Below are positions 49,101 through 60,442 of a DNA stretch of 64,000 nt, in pieces. Position numbers and translations under genes: made by a program. The DNA is from Silene latifolia (Eukaryota; Streptophyta; Magnoliopsida; Caryophyllales; Caryophyllaceae): positions 35,712,217 through 35,776,216 of the forward strand of contig NC_133534.1 in assembly GCF_048544455.1 (NCBI RefSeq), read 5' to 3'. The stretch's first letter is position 1. Every line of letters begins with the position of its first letter. The notes beneath the pieces were generated by a model. It was not told the origin of the DNA, made no database searches, and saw only the letters and a list, made by a program, of their open reading frames with translations.

Positions 49101-49368
49101 TGTTACGGAGCTAGCAGCGTTTGTGGATAGTAGTTGGTAGTGTTTGGAGTTGGTGTCGAGAGAGACTATGAAGTAGTTGATACGATATCATGAGCCGTGT
49201 TGGGGAGGTAGGCATAGTTGGTGGAGTTGGTGTTAAGAGTTCATGTTTGATAGGTTGGGGTTTTATTTTGAGGCTTTAGTTGCGTTGTTGTGTCTTAATC
49301 GAGTTAGTATGTTTGTTTTAGGCATGGGTTGAATTTCGGGGACGAAGTTCCTTTTAAAGAGGGAAGAC

Positions 49369-50740
49369 TGTAATACTACGGTTTTCTATGTATTTGGGTA
49401 CTCTATCGAGTGGGACTTACTCTGTCGAGTAAGTAGTTTTTGACGCAAAACAGTAGTATGCTTGTAGGGCACTGGATCGAGTAAGTGCCTTACTCGATCG
49501 AGTAAGCGAGTCTACGGAGTTTTGACGGGTTTTGTTAATGATGCGAGATTAATATATAATGAGTTCCGTCACTTTTATTAAACCTCTTTATCATTCTAAA
49601 AACCTAAATTGAGAGAAAGAAGTTACGTAAGTTGATTCATCGCATCATTAGCAAATCCCCAAGGCTAGGAGAGTCGGATCATCTTGTTCTTTACGCCGTT
49701 GTGATCATCGTGTCAAGGGTAAGTTCCTTGTATAATTTTTATTGCATTTGGTTGAGTTTCTTTAAAACCCTAATTGGGTGATTTTGAGTGTTTTGGGTGA
49801 TTTGTATGTATGTGGTAGTAATTGAATGTATACATGTTATAGGAGGAGGATTCGTAGAGGAGAATTCTGATTAGCTGCTAGATCGTCTGTGGTGGTTGCT
49901 TTTCCAGGTAGGGTTTTCCCTACTTGGTATTAATTACATAAGTGTGGTTGGTGATTATTGTTGTTGTTGTATATCGTATTGACATTAGATTCTGATTTGG
50001 TGATTGTTGGTAGTGTAATGTGATTGTTGTTGTATAACTGTCTGTGATCTTCGGGGCGCGTCCCTGGCTGAGCGGAGTCACTTACGGGAGTGGCTTCACG
50101 CCCTTGGTTCGCCCTCTGTGGAACCCGCCACAGGAGGGGATGTGCACATTAAGGAAACTTGGGTTTATCGCTCGATGGAGATGAGCAGGGATTTGGTGGG
50201 TATGGCTGCGGTCTCCCACTGGCGGCGTGGAGTACTTGTTGCGATGGGTACTCTGGTAGGGCTACACACTTTAGTGTGTAGTCAGTTGTGTGGAGATTTG
50301 AGTTGAAGACTGGGGTTTGTTGAGCTGTTTGTGCTGTTTGTGATATTGTTCCTTTATGGTATTTGTTTTATATAATTAGTACTGACCCCGTTTAAATGTT
50401 TTAAAAACTGTGGTGATCCATTCGGGGGTGGTGAGCAGCTATTGAGCAAGTATGAGACGATGCGCATGGGGTAGCTGGGATGAGTCATCATGTACAGTTT
50501 TAGAAGTCTTCCGCTGTGTCGAACATTTTGTAATTGTTTAGTAGTTGACAGTTTTGAGAACCTTGTATTTTTGTTTCCTTTAACAGTTTGGAGTTTGGCT
50601 TGTATCACTTAAACTTTATTATCATTTAAATACGTTTCGTTATTGTCTATTTGAGTATCATTGCCTCGGGTAACCGAGATGGTGACGTTCTCATACCTTA
50701 AGTGGTCCTGGTAAGGCACTTGGAGTATGGGGGTGTCACA
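49369..50740 (+). repeat. LARD 3 3' LTR
   Basis: 1372 bp partner of 41694-43110, with a shorter palindrome array at 49399-49505. Confidence 0.9.
49399..49505. repeat. Short palindrome array in LARD 3 3' LTR
   Basis: Two leading variants plus two CTCGATCGAG-type units. The 5' LTR has two more, which accounts for most of the 45-bp length difference between the LTRs. Confidence 0.9.
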
Positions 50741-50939
50741 CTCATACGTAGTTGTTCTTTTTTTCCTTTTCGGAGTTATAAACCATTTTGGTTTTGTATT
50801 TGTATAAACAGCAAGAATACATTAATAAACGTTCTTTTATGGTCTATTTGATATACTTACGTCGGGCAACTGAGATGGTAACGCCCTTACTTATTAGGGA
50901 AGGTCTTGTTAAGGCTCCTTGTAAGTGGGGGGTGACACA

Positions 50940-52339
50940 TTCGGTCGAGTACTGCTCGTACTCGGCCAGGTGCCACTTACTTGGTCCACTACACTGCCCA
51001 CTCAGTCCACTGCACACCCACTCGGTCTAATGTGTCCCTCCTTACTCATGTATTTAGTTTTTGATGGGTGATTTTATGTTTAAATAATGTGTAGGTTTAT
51101 TAATTTTAGTTTTAAGTGAAAACAATTAAGATTAATGTTAATTTGGTCATATTTACACCATTATGAAGCTATTTCATTATCGCGTCATCCATCGAATTGA
51201 GTCTATATCGAGTCACTTGTCAGCTCGGGTCGGTTTAGGTCGGGTTCGGGCTGGAAAAAGTAAGGTTGTTATCGGTTATCGGTTTAGCCTCGGGTCGGAT
51301 CGGTTTTGGTTCGCCCAATTTCCGGTTTCTATCGAGCTGGGTTCCGGTCGGGTTAGGTTCCTCTGCCCGGGTTAGCTTTTGCCAGCCCTACCCGTAAATA
51401 TTGCAAACTGAAACCGCCCCGACCCTACGATGATCTGAAACCCGATAAAAACCGTTAAATGCCGACTCGGAACCGGAGACGATCTGTTATGATGCGTAGC
51501 CGGAATCGACTCGATAAATGTTTTGACCCGATCCAAAAGGTAACCCAAATTTGACTCGAAAGCTAACCCAAAAATTGACCCGATCCAAAAAATAAACCCA
51601 GCATTAACTCGAAATATAACTCCGACATAAATGAAAAGTCAAGGTGATAATAAAGACCAAAATAAACCGACATTGTCAACGACTTTTATAAAGTATTTAA
51701 AATTATCTAACCCTATCATTTTGCTAAATAATGACCATAACTCAACTTAAACTGGTAAAAATAATCGTAAAAAATTGACCAAATAATTAATCAATGAGCC
51801 AAACGAAGCAAAACCTTATCCAAACTAAGCAAAGCTCAACCCAAACTCAATTAAACCCGATAAATTATCATAATTACCCAATCCGCTAATGACCCGACCC
51901 GACAATGACCGAACCAACGGACCCGACCCGACCCGACCTGACCTGACAAACCTATCTAAATGACCCGGCCTGAGCCCGATCTAAGAAGTGACTCGACTAA
52001 CCCAATCCAAACCTGACCCAGACGTAGTTATAACCTAATATGACCCGATCTCGACATGACCCGACTAAACCCGGCCCGAACAATTCGATTGCCATACTTC
52101 GTTCATCTTTCCCTTCCTTCACCTTGAAATCCACTTTTCTGGGAATAAAATTGTATACAAAAATGATTTATACTTCATCTCCAACAATATGTATTTCTTA
52201 AGATAACATATTCCTATTAAGATTAAATCGAGTTTAATAACACCCATTTGAAATTTTGAACAAATAAAACATACCTTTGTTAGTTCATAGACATTTTACT
52301 TTTTTTTTTCATCGATTTTATTTCCCTCATTTTAAATTA
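50940..52339. repeat. GACCC/GGGTC-rich degenerate repeat stretch
   Basis: Beyond the element 4 LTR is a short (T)CGGTCGAGTAC-bearing flank. From about 51170 to 52085 comes cryptically simple sequence: GGGTCGG-type on the left and GACCCGA-type on the right, meeting near TGCCAGCCCTA (51380-51390), a string like a hAT terminal repeat. Sequence of this kind often marks degenerate hAT-like MITEs in plants. No gene seen. Confidence 0.5.
52100..52170 (+). repeat. Duplicate of the alanyl-tRNA synthetase 5' leader segment
   Basis: TCTGGGAATAAAATTGTATA (52138-52157) matches 60688-60707 with one change, and the pyrimidine-rich sequence just before it is similar in both places. Confidence 0.65.
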
Positions 52340-54828
52340 TGTTACGGAAATATAATATTGTATGTAATAATATGGTAGTCGTGTTTTAGGTAATTGTGTT
52401 TTGGTAAATATTCGGTTTGGCAAAGCTCCTGTTCATGATAATATTCGGGTATTTGGTTGTCTATGTTTTGTAAAGCATCCCCGCCGTGATGGAGAAAAAT
52501 TTGCCTCTCGAAGTCGTCGATGTGTCTTTGTCGGTTATCCATACGTAAAGAAAGGTTGGGAGGTGTATGATGTCGAGTCAAACGAATTTTTGATATCAAG
52601 GGACGTAAGTTTTGATGAGAATGTGTTTCCATTCCAACGTGATGTCGAAGTAGTGATGGGTGGTCAGCTTAGTCGATTAGATGAATTGGGCAGTATTAAT
52701 GACGATGTGGTGTTGGGTGATGTTCCTTATATGTTGGTGAAGGATACGGTGGAAGAGGAGCAACGTGTCTCTAGGGGTGAGTCAGAGCACCAAGAGGAGT
52801 ATGACGAGTTTCAAGGTGGTGTAGATGGTGTAAATGCTGGCAATGGTATCGACACTGACTCTGAGAACACTGAGGTCAGTGAGTTTGGTCGAGGGAAGCG
52901 ACCTCACGTCCCTTGGTTTCGCTATGATAAAGATGAATATGTTACAAGTACTGTGAACATTGTCCCTTTCAGCGAAGATAATAGCCGCCCGTCTAGTTCG
53001 CTTGTTCCATCGTCGTCAGGTACACCTTATCCTTTAGCACATTATGTTAATTATGAACAATTTACGGTCAAACATCGTTGTTTTTTTAGCACTCTAGAAA
53101 CTAATGCCAAGCCCAAGACTTTCCGTGAGGGCGTGCAGAATGCGAGGTGGCGAGAGGCTATGCAAGCCGAAGTTGATGCTCTTGTCCGCAATGGCACCTG
53201 GGAAATAGTTGATTTTCCGAGTTATAAAAAGGTCATTGGCCGGTAATAAGTGGGTGTATAAGGTGAAATTGAGAGCTGATGGTTTTGTTGAGCGATACAA
53301 GGCTAGGCTCGTAGTGCTTGGCAATAAACAAGAGGCAGGTATTGATTATTACGAGACCTTTGCTCCCACAGCTAAGATGGTGACAGTTCGTGTTTTTCTA
53401 GCTCTTGCCGCTGATCGTAAATGGGAATTACACCAGACGATGTGCATAATACCTTCTTACACGGAGATTTGGGGGAGGAGGTATATATGCGTCTTCCACT
53501 TGGTTATTCGGTTTATACTCCTGGTAAGGTTTGTAAATTGAAGAAGTCGTTGTACGGGCTTCGTCAGGCGCCTCGTTGTTGGTTTGCGAAATTATCCGCT
53601 ACTCTTACTGCTTATGGTTTTGTTCAATGTCTTAGTGATTAATCTTTATTTCGGTACGTCAAGGGTGATGTTGAGGTCTATATTTTGGTCTATGTTAATG
53701 ATCTCGTTCTTGGCGGCAATAATAGCGCGGTTATTGTTCATATTAAGTCCTATTTGAGTACCTGTTTTCATATGAAAGATCTTGGGTCACTAAAATATTT
53801 TCTGGGTATAGAAGTTGCTCGGAACTCTTCTGGTAATATTCATTTGTCAACGGAAGTATACTTTAGATATATTGTCTGAGACAGGTATTGGTGGTGGCAA
53901 ACCAACGAATGTGCCGATAGAACAAAATCATCGTTTAGCCTTGTCTAAAGACGAGTTGTTGGCTGATACAGAGAAGTATCGTCGGTTGGTTGGTGTCTTA
54001 TTTATCTTACCATCACCAGGCTGGATTTATCTTATATTGTTCACATTTTGTCTCAGTTTCTGCAGCAACCTCGCCTGGGTCATTGGCATGCGGCTTTACG
54101 CGTGGTTCGTTATTTGAAGAATAATCCTGGCCAAGGTTTATTATTTTCTACCGAGAGCAATTTGGAGTTGTCCATTTATTGTGATGTCGATTATGGAAGT
54201 TGTCCTCTAACTCGAAATTCGTTGACAGCTTATTTTGCTTTCTTGGGAGGTTGTCCAATTTCTTGGGAAACAAAGAAACGGCCAACCGTGACGTGCTCGT
54301 CTACTGAAGCTGAGTATCTTGCTATGGCCGCCGCGACATGTGAAGTTAAGTGGTTACGAAGCTTATTATATTTTCTTCGTGTTTTTGTTAAACGTCCTAC
54401 TGTACTTCACTGTGATAGTCAGTCGGCGTTGTCTCTTGCTCGCAATCCCGTGTTCTATGAACGTACGAAGCATATCGAGATAGATTGTCATTTTGTTTGG
54501 GATGCCATTCATGATGGCGTTATTTGTCCTTCGTACGTGCATATGTTTGAGCAAGTCGCCGATTTGCTTACAAAGGCTCTAGGTGTACGTCAGTTCGAGT
54601 ATTTGGTTTCCAAGTTGGGCGTTCTTGATCCCCACGCTCTAACTTGAGGGGTGTTACGGAAATATAATATTGTATGTAATATTATGGTAGTCGTGGTTTA
54701 GGTAATTGTGTTTTGGTAAATGTTCGGTTTCCTAAAACCGGTGCTAGGATTGTAACGTTTGAACTAATATATATGTATCGTCTTCCATCGTAATAATACA
54801 TCAAAAAATTCTCAAACTTTGTCTTATC
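52340..54828 (+). mobile_element. Ty1/copia retrotransposon, broken
   Basis: Matching LTR sequence beginning TGTTACGGAAATATAATATT occurs at both ends (52340 and 54652). Between them, in order, are the end of the integrase region (FVGYPYVKKGWEVYD), the reverse transcriptase region ([41 protein letters not shown]) and the RNase H region (CSSTEAEYLAMAAATCEVKW). This order is diagnostic for Ty1/copia. The element is incomplete and broken in several places. The two LTR segments remain similar, suggesting moderate age. Edges are approximate. Confidence 0.88.
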
Positions 54829-55002
54829 AATTACGTTTAACTTTTTAACAAAAGTGAGTCTCCTCTAGGGTTCCTATGAGGGTTTCAGTCTAAGGCCGTC
54901 TTTGCGATTTCCTTGCTCTTGAAGGTTTCTCCTTACAATCTGATCGTATGGATTATTCCGTTTATAGTGTCCGTTTATAGTATTGTGTTATTTTCTTCAA
55001 TT

Positions 55003-56191
55003 ATGGATGAGGGAGGCAGGAGAGGCAGACATGAGGGGAAAAAAATAATGGGGGAGGCAAATGCTTTCATTTGGGATGTAGGGGACGAATCTGAAGAGGC
55101 TAATAATGATAAATTTATGTTGATTGGGAGAATCTGGTCGTCTAAATCGATCAATGCAAAGGCGGCTGTCGAGACAATGTCTAAATTGTGGAATACGAAA
55201 GACTCGGTGGCAGACAAATTGTTGGATGCAAAAGAGAAAATTTTCATGCTTAAATTTCAGAATGAGAGAGACAAGGCGAAGTTTTTGGAGGGACAATCAT
55301 GACACTTCGACAAATTCGTCTGGTGTTTTAGCGAGCCTAATCTCGAAAGGAAGATGACAGACATCCCATTGTCGTTTGTCCCTTTATGGGCTCGTGTGTA
55401 TGATTTACCGCTCCGTGGCAGAACCAAGAAGGATAACGTAAGGCGACTGAGGTCTTAGCGTGGATGAGGTTCCGCACCCGGAGATGGAGAGGGCTACTCG
55501 TTTAAGATTTATGCATGATGTAAGGATCCCATTGAAGGCAGAGGTCTCTATCGGACTTAAATTAGGTAAAGTTAAAAAATTTGGCGTTAAATACGAGCGT
55601 TTACCTACATATTGCTACGGGTGTGGAATATTAGGACATGGTGAGAAGGATTGTGATGATGGCCCTTATGAAGAGGGTGAGTTACAGTTTAATGAGTCTC
55701 TTAGGGCGTCCCCGTGGACAATGTTAAAAACGGTGGTGAGTTTAAAGGGGGATAAGGTAAAGCCCCTTGGAGGAATTTTTGATGCAGAGTATAATGCTAT
55801 AGAGGAGGAGGCCGTATCTCAAATGATTTCGAAGCTCCAACGGGTGACTATTAAACCTAGAAGCAGTTTTGATATGTTAGGTAAAACGGATAAATTCTAT
55901 GATATACCAGGGGGCGGGATTATGGGTGTTACTGAGAAGGTAAACAGGGATTCGTTGGAGCCCGGATAGGATGTGGTGTCTGGGAATGCGAGGGTGGATG
56001 GAGAGGGGCTGGACAGAGCTGAGAGTAGGGGAGAGGGTGATGGGAGTGAGGGCAGAATGCGAGAGGGTTGGGTGGAAATTGTGGGGGCAAAGATAGGTGA
56101 TGCAGAGATGGCTAATGTGGGTGGTTCAGGGAAGGATGAAGGGGGCGTAAGTGGAGAAGGTTTATGGGGGAGAGAAATGACGGGAAGCTAA
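55003..56191 (+). pseudogene. LINE ORF1 (DUF4283-like plus CCHC zinc knuckle), disrupted
   Basis: It starts MDEGGRRGRHEGKK. A DUF4283-like section follows (DKFMLIGRIWSSKSIN, MLKFQNERDKAKFLEG), then continues in another frame past 55303. The zinc knuckle CYGCGILGHGEKDC (C-x2-C-x4-H-x4-C) lies at about 55612-55653. A charged Gly/Glu-rich tail follows, with a stop at 55967-55969. At least two frame changes are needed to read through. Confidence 0.85.
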
Positions 56192-56334
56192 GTTAGCAGG
56201 GACCTTATCTCTCTAAAAAAAGGAAGAGAGGAAACGCAGGTGGTGAAGGAAGTGGCGGTAAAAAAACATAAACAAAGTAGGGGTGCTACAATACCAGAGG
56301 CGGAGGTTGAGATGACTCAACCCCGCCGGGCATC

Positions 56335-59300
56335 ATGAAAATTTCGTGCCCTAACTGCAGAGGATTGGGCAATCCAGATGTAGTAGGCGATTTACGTTGC
56401 CTTGTTCGGAGAGAGAGTCCAGATATGTTTTTTCTTTGTGAAACGAAGTTGAGTAGTTGTGAGTTTCGAAAAATTAGCTGTTGCTTTACTGATTATATAG
56501 GAGTAGAGGTGGACAGTGTAGGTAGGTCTGGAGGCTTATCGTTTATGTGGAGGCCGGAGGTTAGTTGTACAGTGCGGTTGGCCTCAGTGCATCATATTGA
56601 TCTGGAGGTGTCGGATATTGAGGCCGTGTGGAGACTTACGGGCTTCTATGGATGGCCAGCAGTAGGGGATAGACATTTATCATAAGAGCTGCTTCAGACC
56701 CTTGATGCGGAGAATGTGGGTCCATGGGTTTATATCAGAGATTTTAATGAGATTCTGTTCGCTAATGAGATGAAAGGTGGATCCCGTCCTCAGTGGCAAA
56801 TGAACAATTTCCGTGAGGCTGTGGACGATTGTGGGTAACATGATGTAGAGTTTGAGGGGTATGAGTTCACTTATGACAATGAGTAAGCTAAGAGTGATAA
56901 TAGGCAGTCGAGAATTGGTCGTGCTATGGGCAATGAAGCGTGGTTTGATCTCTTCCCTTGAGCGAGGTTGATGCATTTGGTTCGAGAATGGTCGGAGCAT
57001 ACCCCAATCAAATTAATTTTGGATAGGTGCACGGACCAAGTGATGGATAGGCGAAAACTCTTTAGGTTTGAACAAGTATGGGTCGGGGAGGATGGCTGCG
57101 AGGAAGGTATAAGACGGGCCTGGGATAAAGGTGAGGAAGGGATGTTTGATAATTTGATGAATTTTGCTAAAGAGCTGCAAGAATGGAAAAGAGTTAGTAT
57201 CGGAAAAATTCTACGTGATATTCATTTGAAGAGGAAAAAGTTGATGCGTTTTAACGAGGGTGATCGATCTCTGCAAGTTGTTCAGGAAAGAAGGAAATTA
57301 GTTAACGATATTACGAAATTGCTAAGGCAGGAGGAAGTTTTCTGGCGACAAAGGTCGAGGGCTTTGTGGCTAAAGGAAGGTGATCGTAATACAAAATATT
57401 TTCACAGAAAAGCGGGGCAAAGGAAAAAAAAGAATCATATAGCCAAATTGATTGATGACGAAGGCAGGGTTCACGAGGGTACAAAGAAGGTCAGCGCCAT
57501 AGCTAAAGAGTATTTCAAAGAGTTGTTCACGTCAGGGAGACCATGTGAGTTTGAGGGGTTACTTGATGTCGTGGATGGGCGAGTTACGGCGGATATGAAT
57601 GAGAATTTACGGGAGGATTATAGTGAAGAGGAAGTGGTTCATGCCTTGAACCAAAGGCATCCATTGAAGGCTCCTGGGCCTGAAGGGATGAATGGTTTAT
57701 TTTTCCAAACCTACTGGCACATCGTTGGCAAACTAGTGGTAAAGACGGTGCTGGGTATTTTGAGAGGTGCTTCGTTTCCTATGGGTACTAACATAACTTA
57801 CATTGTTTTGATTTCGAAGAAGAAAGCTCCCGATAAAATGGTTGATTTCAGGCCGATAAGTTTATGCAACATTATATACAAGTTCGTATCGAAGGTACTC
57901 GCGAGTAGATTGAAGCGAATTTTAGGGGATATTGTGTCTGAAAATCAGTCGGCTTTCACACCGGGACCACTGATTATAGATAATATCGAAGTTTTCCGTC
58001 ATATGAAGAATTCGCGAGGTGGAGTGGGACATATGGCATTGAAGTTGGACATGTCCAAAGCATATGATCGGGTTGAATGGACCTTTTTGGAGCGGGTGCT
58101 GCGGAGAATGGGTTTTGATGCGGGTTGGGTGGGGAGGGTGATGGAGTGTGTATCTAGTGTCTCTTTTGCCGTTATGGTAAATGGGCACCCATCCCAGGAA
58201 TTCAGACTAAGTAGGGGCCTACGCCAAGGGGATCAACTTTCGCCATATTTGTTTATCCTTTGTGCGGAGGTCCTGTCGGGGTTAATTAGGAAAGCGGCGG
58301 TGAATAACTCTTATCCATGGTGCGAGAGTGGCGAACGCGGCCCCAATTGTTACCCATCTTCTTTTTGTTGACGATTGTTTAATATTCGCGAAGGCCAATG
58401 AGGCGGAATCAATAAAAGTGAAAGAGATACTTAAAACTTATGAGGAGGCGTCCGGGCAGATGGTCAATTTTAACAAAACTACGGTTTCTTTTAGTCGGGG
58501 TATGAGAGGGGCTAGGAGGAATCAGGTGGCGGCTTGGCTGGGTGTGAGGGCCGTGATGGAGCAGAATAGATATCTTGGTTTACCGACTGTGGTGGGTCAT
58601 TCGAGGAATGTAGTTTCGAAGGTGGTGCGTGAAAAGTTGTCCGTTAAATTACAAGGATGGAAGAGGATGCTCTTGTCGAAAGCAGGTAGGGAGGTATTGA
58701 TAAAGGCTGTGGCCCAATCAATCCCTACGTACGCAATGAGTGTCTTTAAACTCCCGTCTAATTTTTGTGACGAACTCCGATCCTTGGTGTCGCGATTTTG
58801 GTGGGGCTCGGATAATGGGAAGCGGAAGATCTCGTGGATGGCATGGGAGAAGTTATGTAGGCCGAAGAAGAATGGGGGGTTAGGTTTTAGGGACTTTCAC
58901 GGTTTTAACAAGGCTCTACTTGGTAAACAAGCATAGAGACTGATGACGGATACTAAGAGCCTGATGGTACGGGTCATTAAAGCAAAATACTTCCGTAATA
59001 ATCACTTCTTGCAGGCTGGCTTGGGGGTTAACCCGAGTTACACTGGGAGAAGAATTTGGGAAACAAGAGATGTGTTAAGATTTAGACTGCGTAGAAAGAT
59101 TGGAGACGGGCATGATACGACTGTGTGGGTCGATCCATGGGTACCGAAAACTCAATCCCGGATGATCATTTCTCCGAGAGGTGATGCGTGTGAAGACTTG
59201 AAAGTAGCTGACCTTTTGCGCGATGATGGTTGCGGCTGGAATGTCGAGAAGGTAAGGGCTCTTTTTCTTCCTTTCGAACAGGAACGGATATTAAATATTC

Positions 59301-60442
59301 GGATCCCGTCATATAAAATGAATGATGTATGGTGCTGGGAATAGGAATGGGAGAAAAACGGAATTTATTCAGTTAGATCGGCATATAAGGTGATTAAGAT
59401 CGACATATAAGGTGATTATGGGATCTGAGGAGGAAGGGAGTTCGAATGAGAGGTATGATCAATGGCGGCTCTGGAATCGTATTTGGAGTGCCAAGGTCCT
59501 CCCCCACATTAAACTCTTCTTTTGTCAATTTTGCAATAATGCTTTACCTACTCGACGGAATCTCACTTCAAGAATTCAGACCATGGAGGTTTCTTGGCCG
59601 ATTTTTTGCTGCGAAATGGAGACTTGTCTCCATTTTGCAAGGGGTTGTGGGTGGGTGGGAGGGCTTTGGGAGGGGCTGGAGCTAGAAGTGAAGTCGGAGA
59701 TGGGTTATGAGCGGGTGAGGGAGTGGGTGGAGGATGTGTAGCGAGATTATGATGAGGGCGAAAGGGAGATGTTCATGATAGGGATGTGGGCTGCTTGGGA
59801 GATGCGAAATAAGGTGGTCTTCGACAATGCCCAGGTGCGGGTGGAGCCGATGCTTAAAAGGGCGTGGGAGCTGGTGCGGGAGGTGAAGGACGGTATGTCG
59901 AGGGGGATGATGAGAATAGGCGGAAAGGGAGAGGGAATGGTGAAGGCATAGAGGAGGCAGGGGAACGTTGGCTGAAACCGAGGGAGGGGGTAGTGAAAAT
60001 TAATGTGGATGCAGGTGTTAAGGAGGGTTATGGGACGGGTTTGGGTTTGATTTGTCGGGATGAGAAGGGAGAAGTGTTGTGGGGATGGGCTGAGCGACGT
60101 CGAGAAGAGATGGAACCACAAGTTGCAGAGGCGGAGGTGATCTTCATTGGCATTCAAAAGGCGAAATCTTTCGGTCATTCCGCGATTATTATGGAGAGTG
60201 ATTGCAAGGTGGTAGTGGATGAGCTGACAAATAGAAGTGAAGGACGAAGTGATGTTCATATGATAGTTGATGATATTGTCGAGTCTTGTAGGGAGTTTAG
60301 TTGTGTTGCTTGGTCTTTTGTTAGTCGGAAGTTTAATCGAGTTGCTCATGAGCTCGCTTATCTATGTCCTACGGGTGGGAGTGCTTCGTTTGACCGGGAC
60401 TCGTTTCCCATGTGTATTGCGAACATTGTTGCGATGATTTAA
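56335..60442 (+). pseudogene. LINE ORF2 (endonuclease, reverse transcriptase, RNase H), disrupted
   Basis: The APE endonuclease start NCRGLGNPDVV and FLCETKLSS is at 56353-56450. The reverse transcriptase begins with LKEGDRNTKYFHRKA (about 57370) and shows PLKAPGPEGMNGLFFQTYW, FRPISLCNIIYKFVSKVLA, LKLDMSKAYDRVEW, RGLRQGDQLSPYLFILCAE and, in the next frame, [11 protein letters not shown]. Its active site is therefore FVDD rather than the usual FADD. A zinc-binding-like segment is near 59490-59650. An RNase H domain (VKINVDAGVK, AEAEVIFIGIQKAKSFG, ESDCKVVVDEL) spans 59986-60360. Stops at 56683, 56836, 56884, 58369, 58934, 59342, 59739 and 59949 break the frame. Confidence 0.9.

Larger units (their letters stand above)
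43111..49368 (+). other. LARD 3 interior, no protein-coding frame
   Basis: It shares blocks with LARDs 1 and 2. A short frame right after the primer-binding site begins MQRLGR and contains VANSPYNFEPVTM (43210-43281). Pre-polypurine hairpins lie at 49005-49024 and 49331-49350. Confidence 0.7.
41694..50740 (+). mobile_element. LARD-like LTR retrotransposon 3, 9.0 kb including a nested insertion
   Basis: It is flanked by CTCAT (41689-41693 and 50741-50745), inside the element 4 LTR. LTRs are 41694-43110 and 49369-50740. The primer-binding site TGGTATCAGAGC is at 43114-43125, and a purine tract AAAGAGGGAAGAC ends at 49368. The interior is the reverse-complement relative of LARDs 1 and 2, with no gag-pol frame, and contains an insertion at about 44534-46124. 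LTRs differ mainly by array length, so it is fairly young. Confidence 0.9.
38980..50939 (+). repeat. 3' LTR of older element 4, split by three insertions
   Basis: It starts TGTAATACCCGCCC after the purine tract and ends GGGGGGTGACACA. Its parts are 38980-39704, 40103-40225, 41381-41693 and 50746-50939. Removing the insertions and their target-site duplications leaves about 1.35 kb, matching the LARD LTR length. Similarity to the LARD LTRs is clear around GGGGATTTGGTGGG (40177) and in the terminal block. A TATA-like ATTATAAAA lies at 39197-39205, 17 bp past a CTCGGCCGAG array, followed by a (CT)n tract at about 39270-39292. Confidence 0.8.

Noticed and set aside
24360-49505. Regularly spaced short palindromes resembling a CRISPR array
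   Set aside because: The genome is a plant, units are 10-14 bp, spacers are nearly the same length and partly similar, and the arrays lie inside LTRs and leaders.
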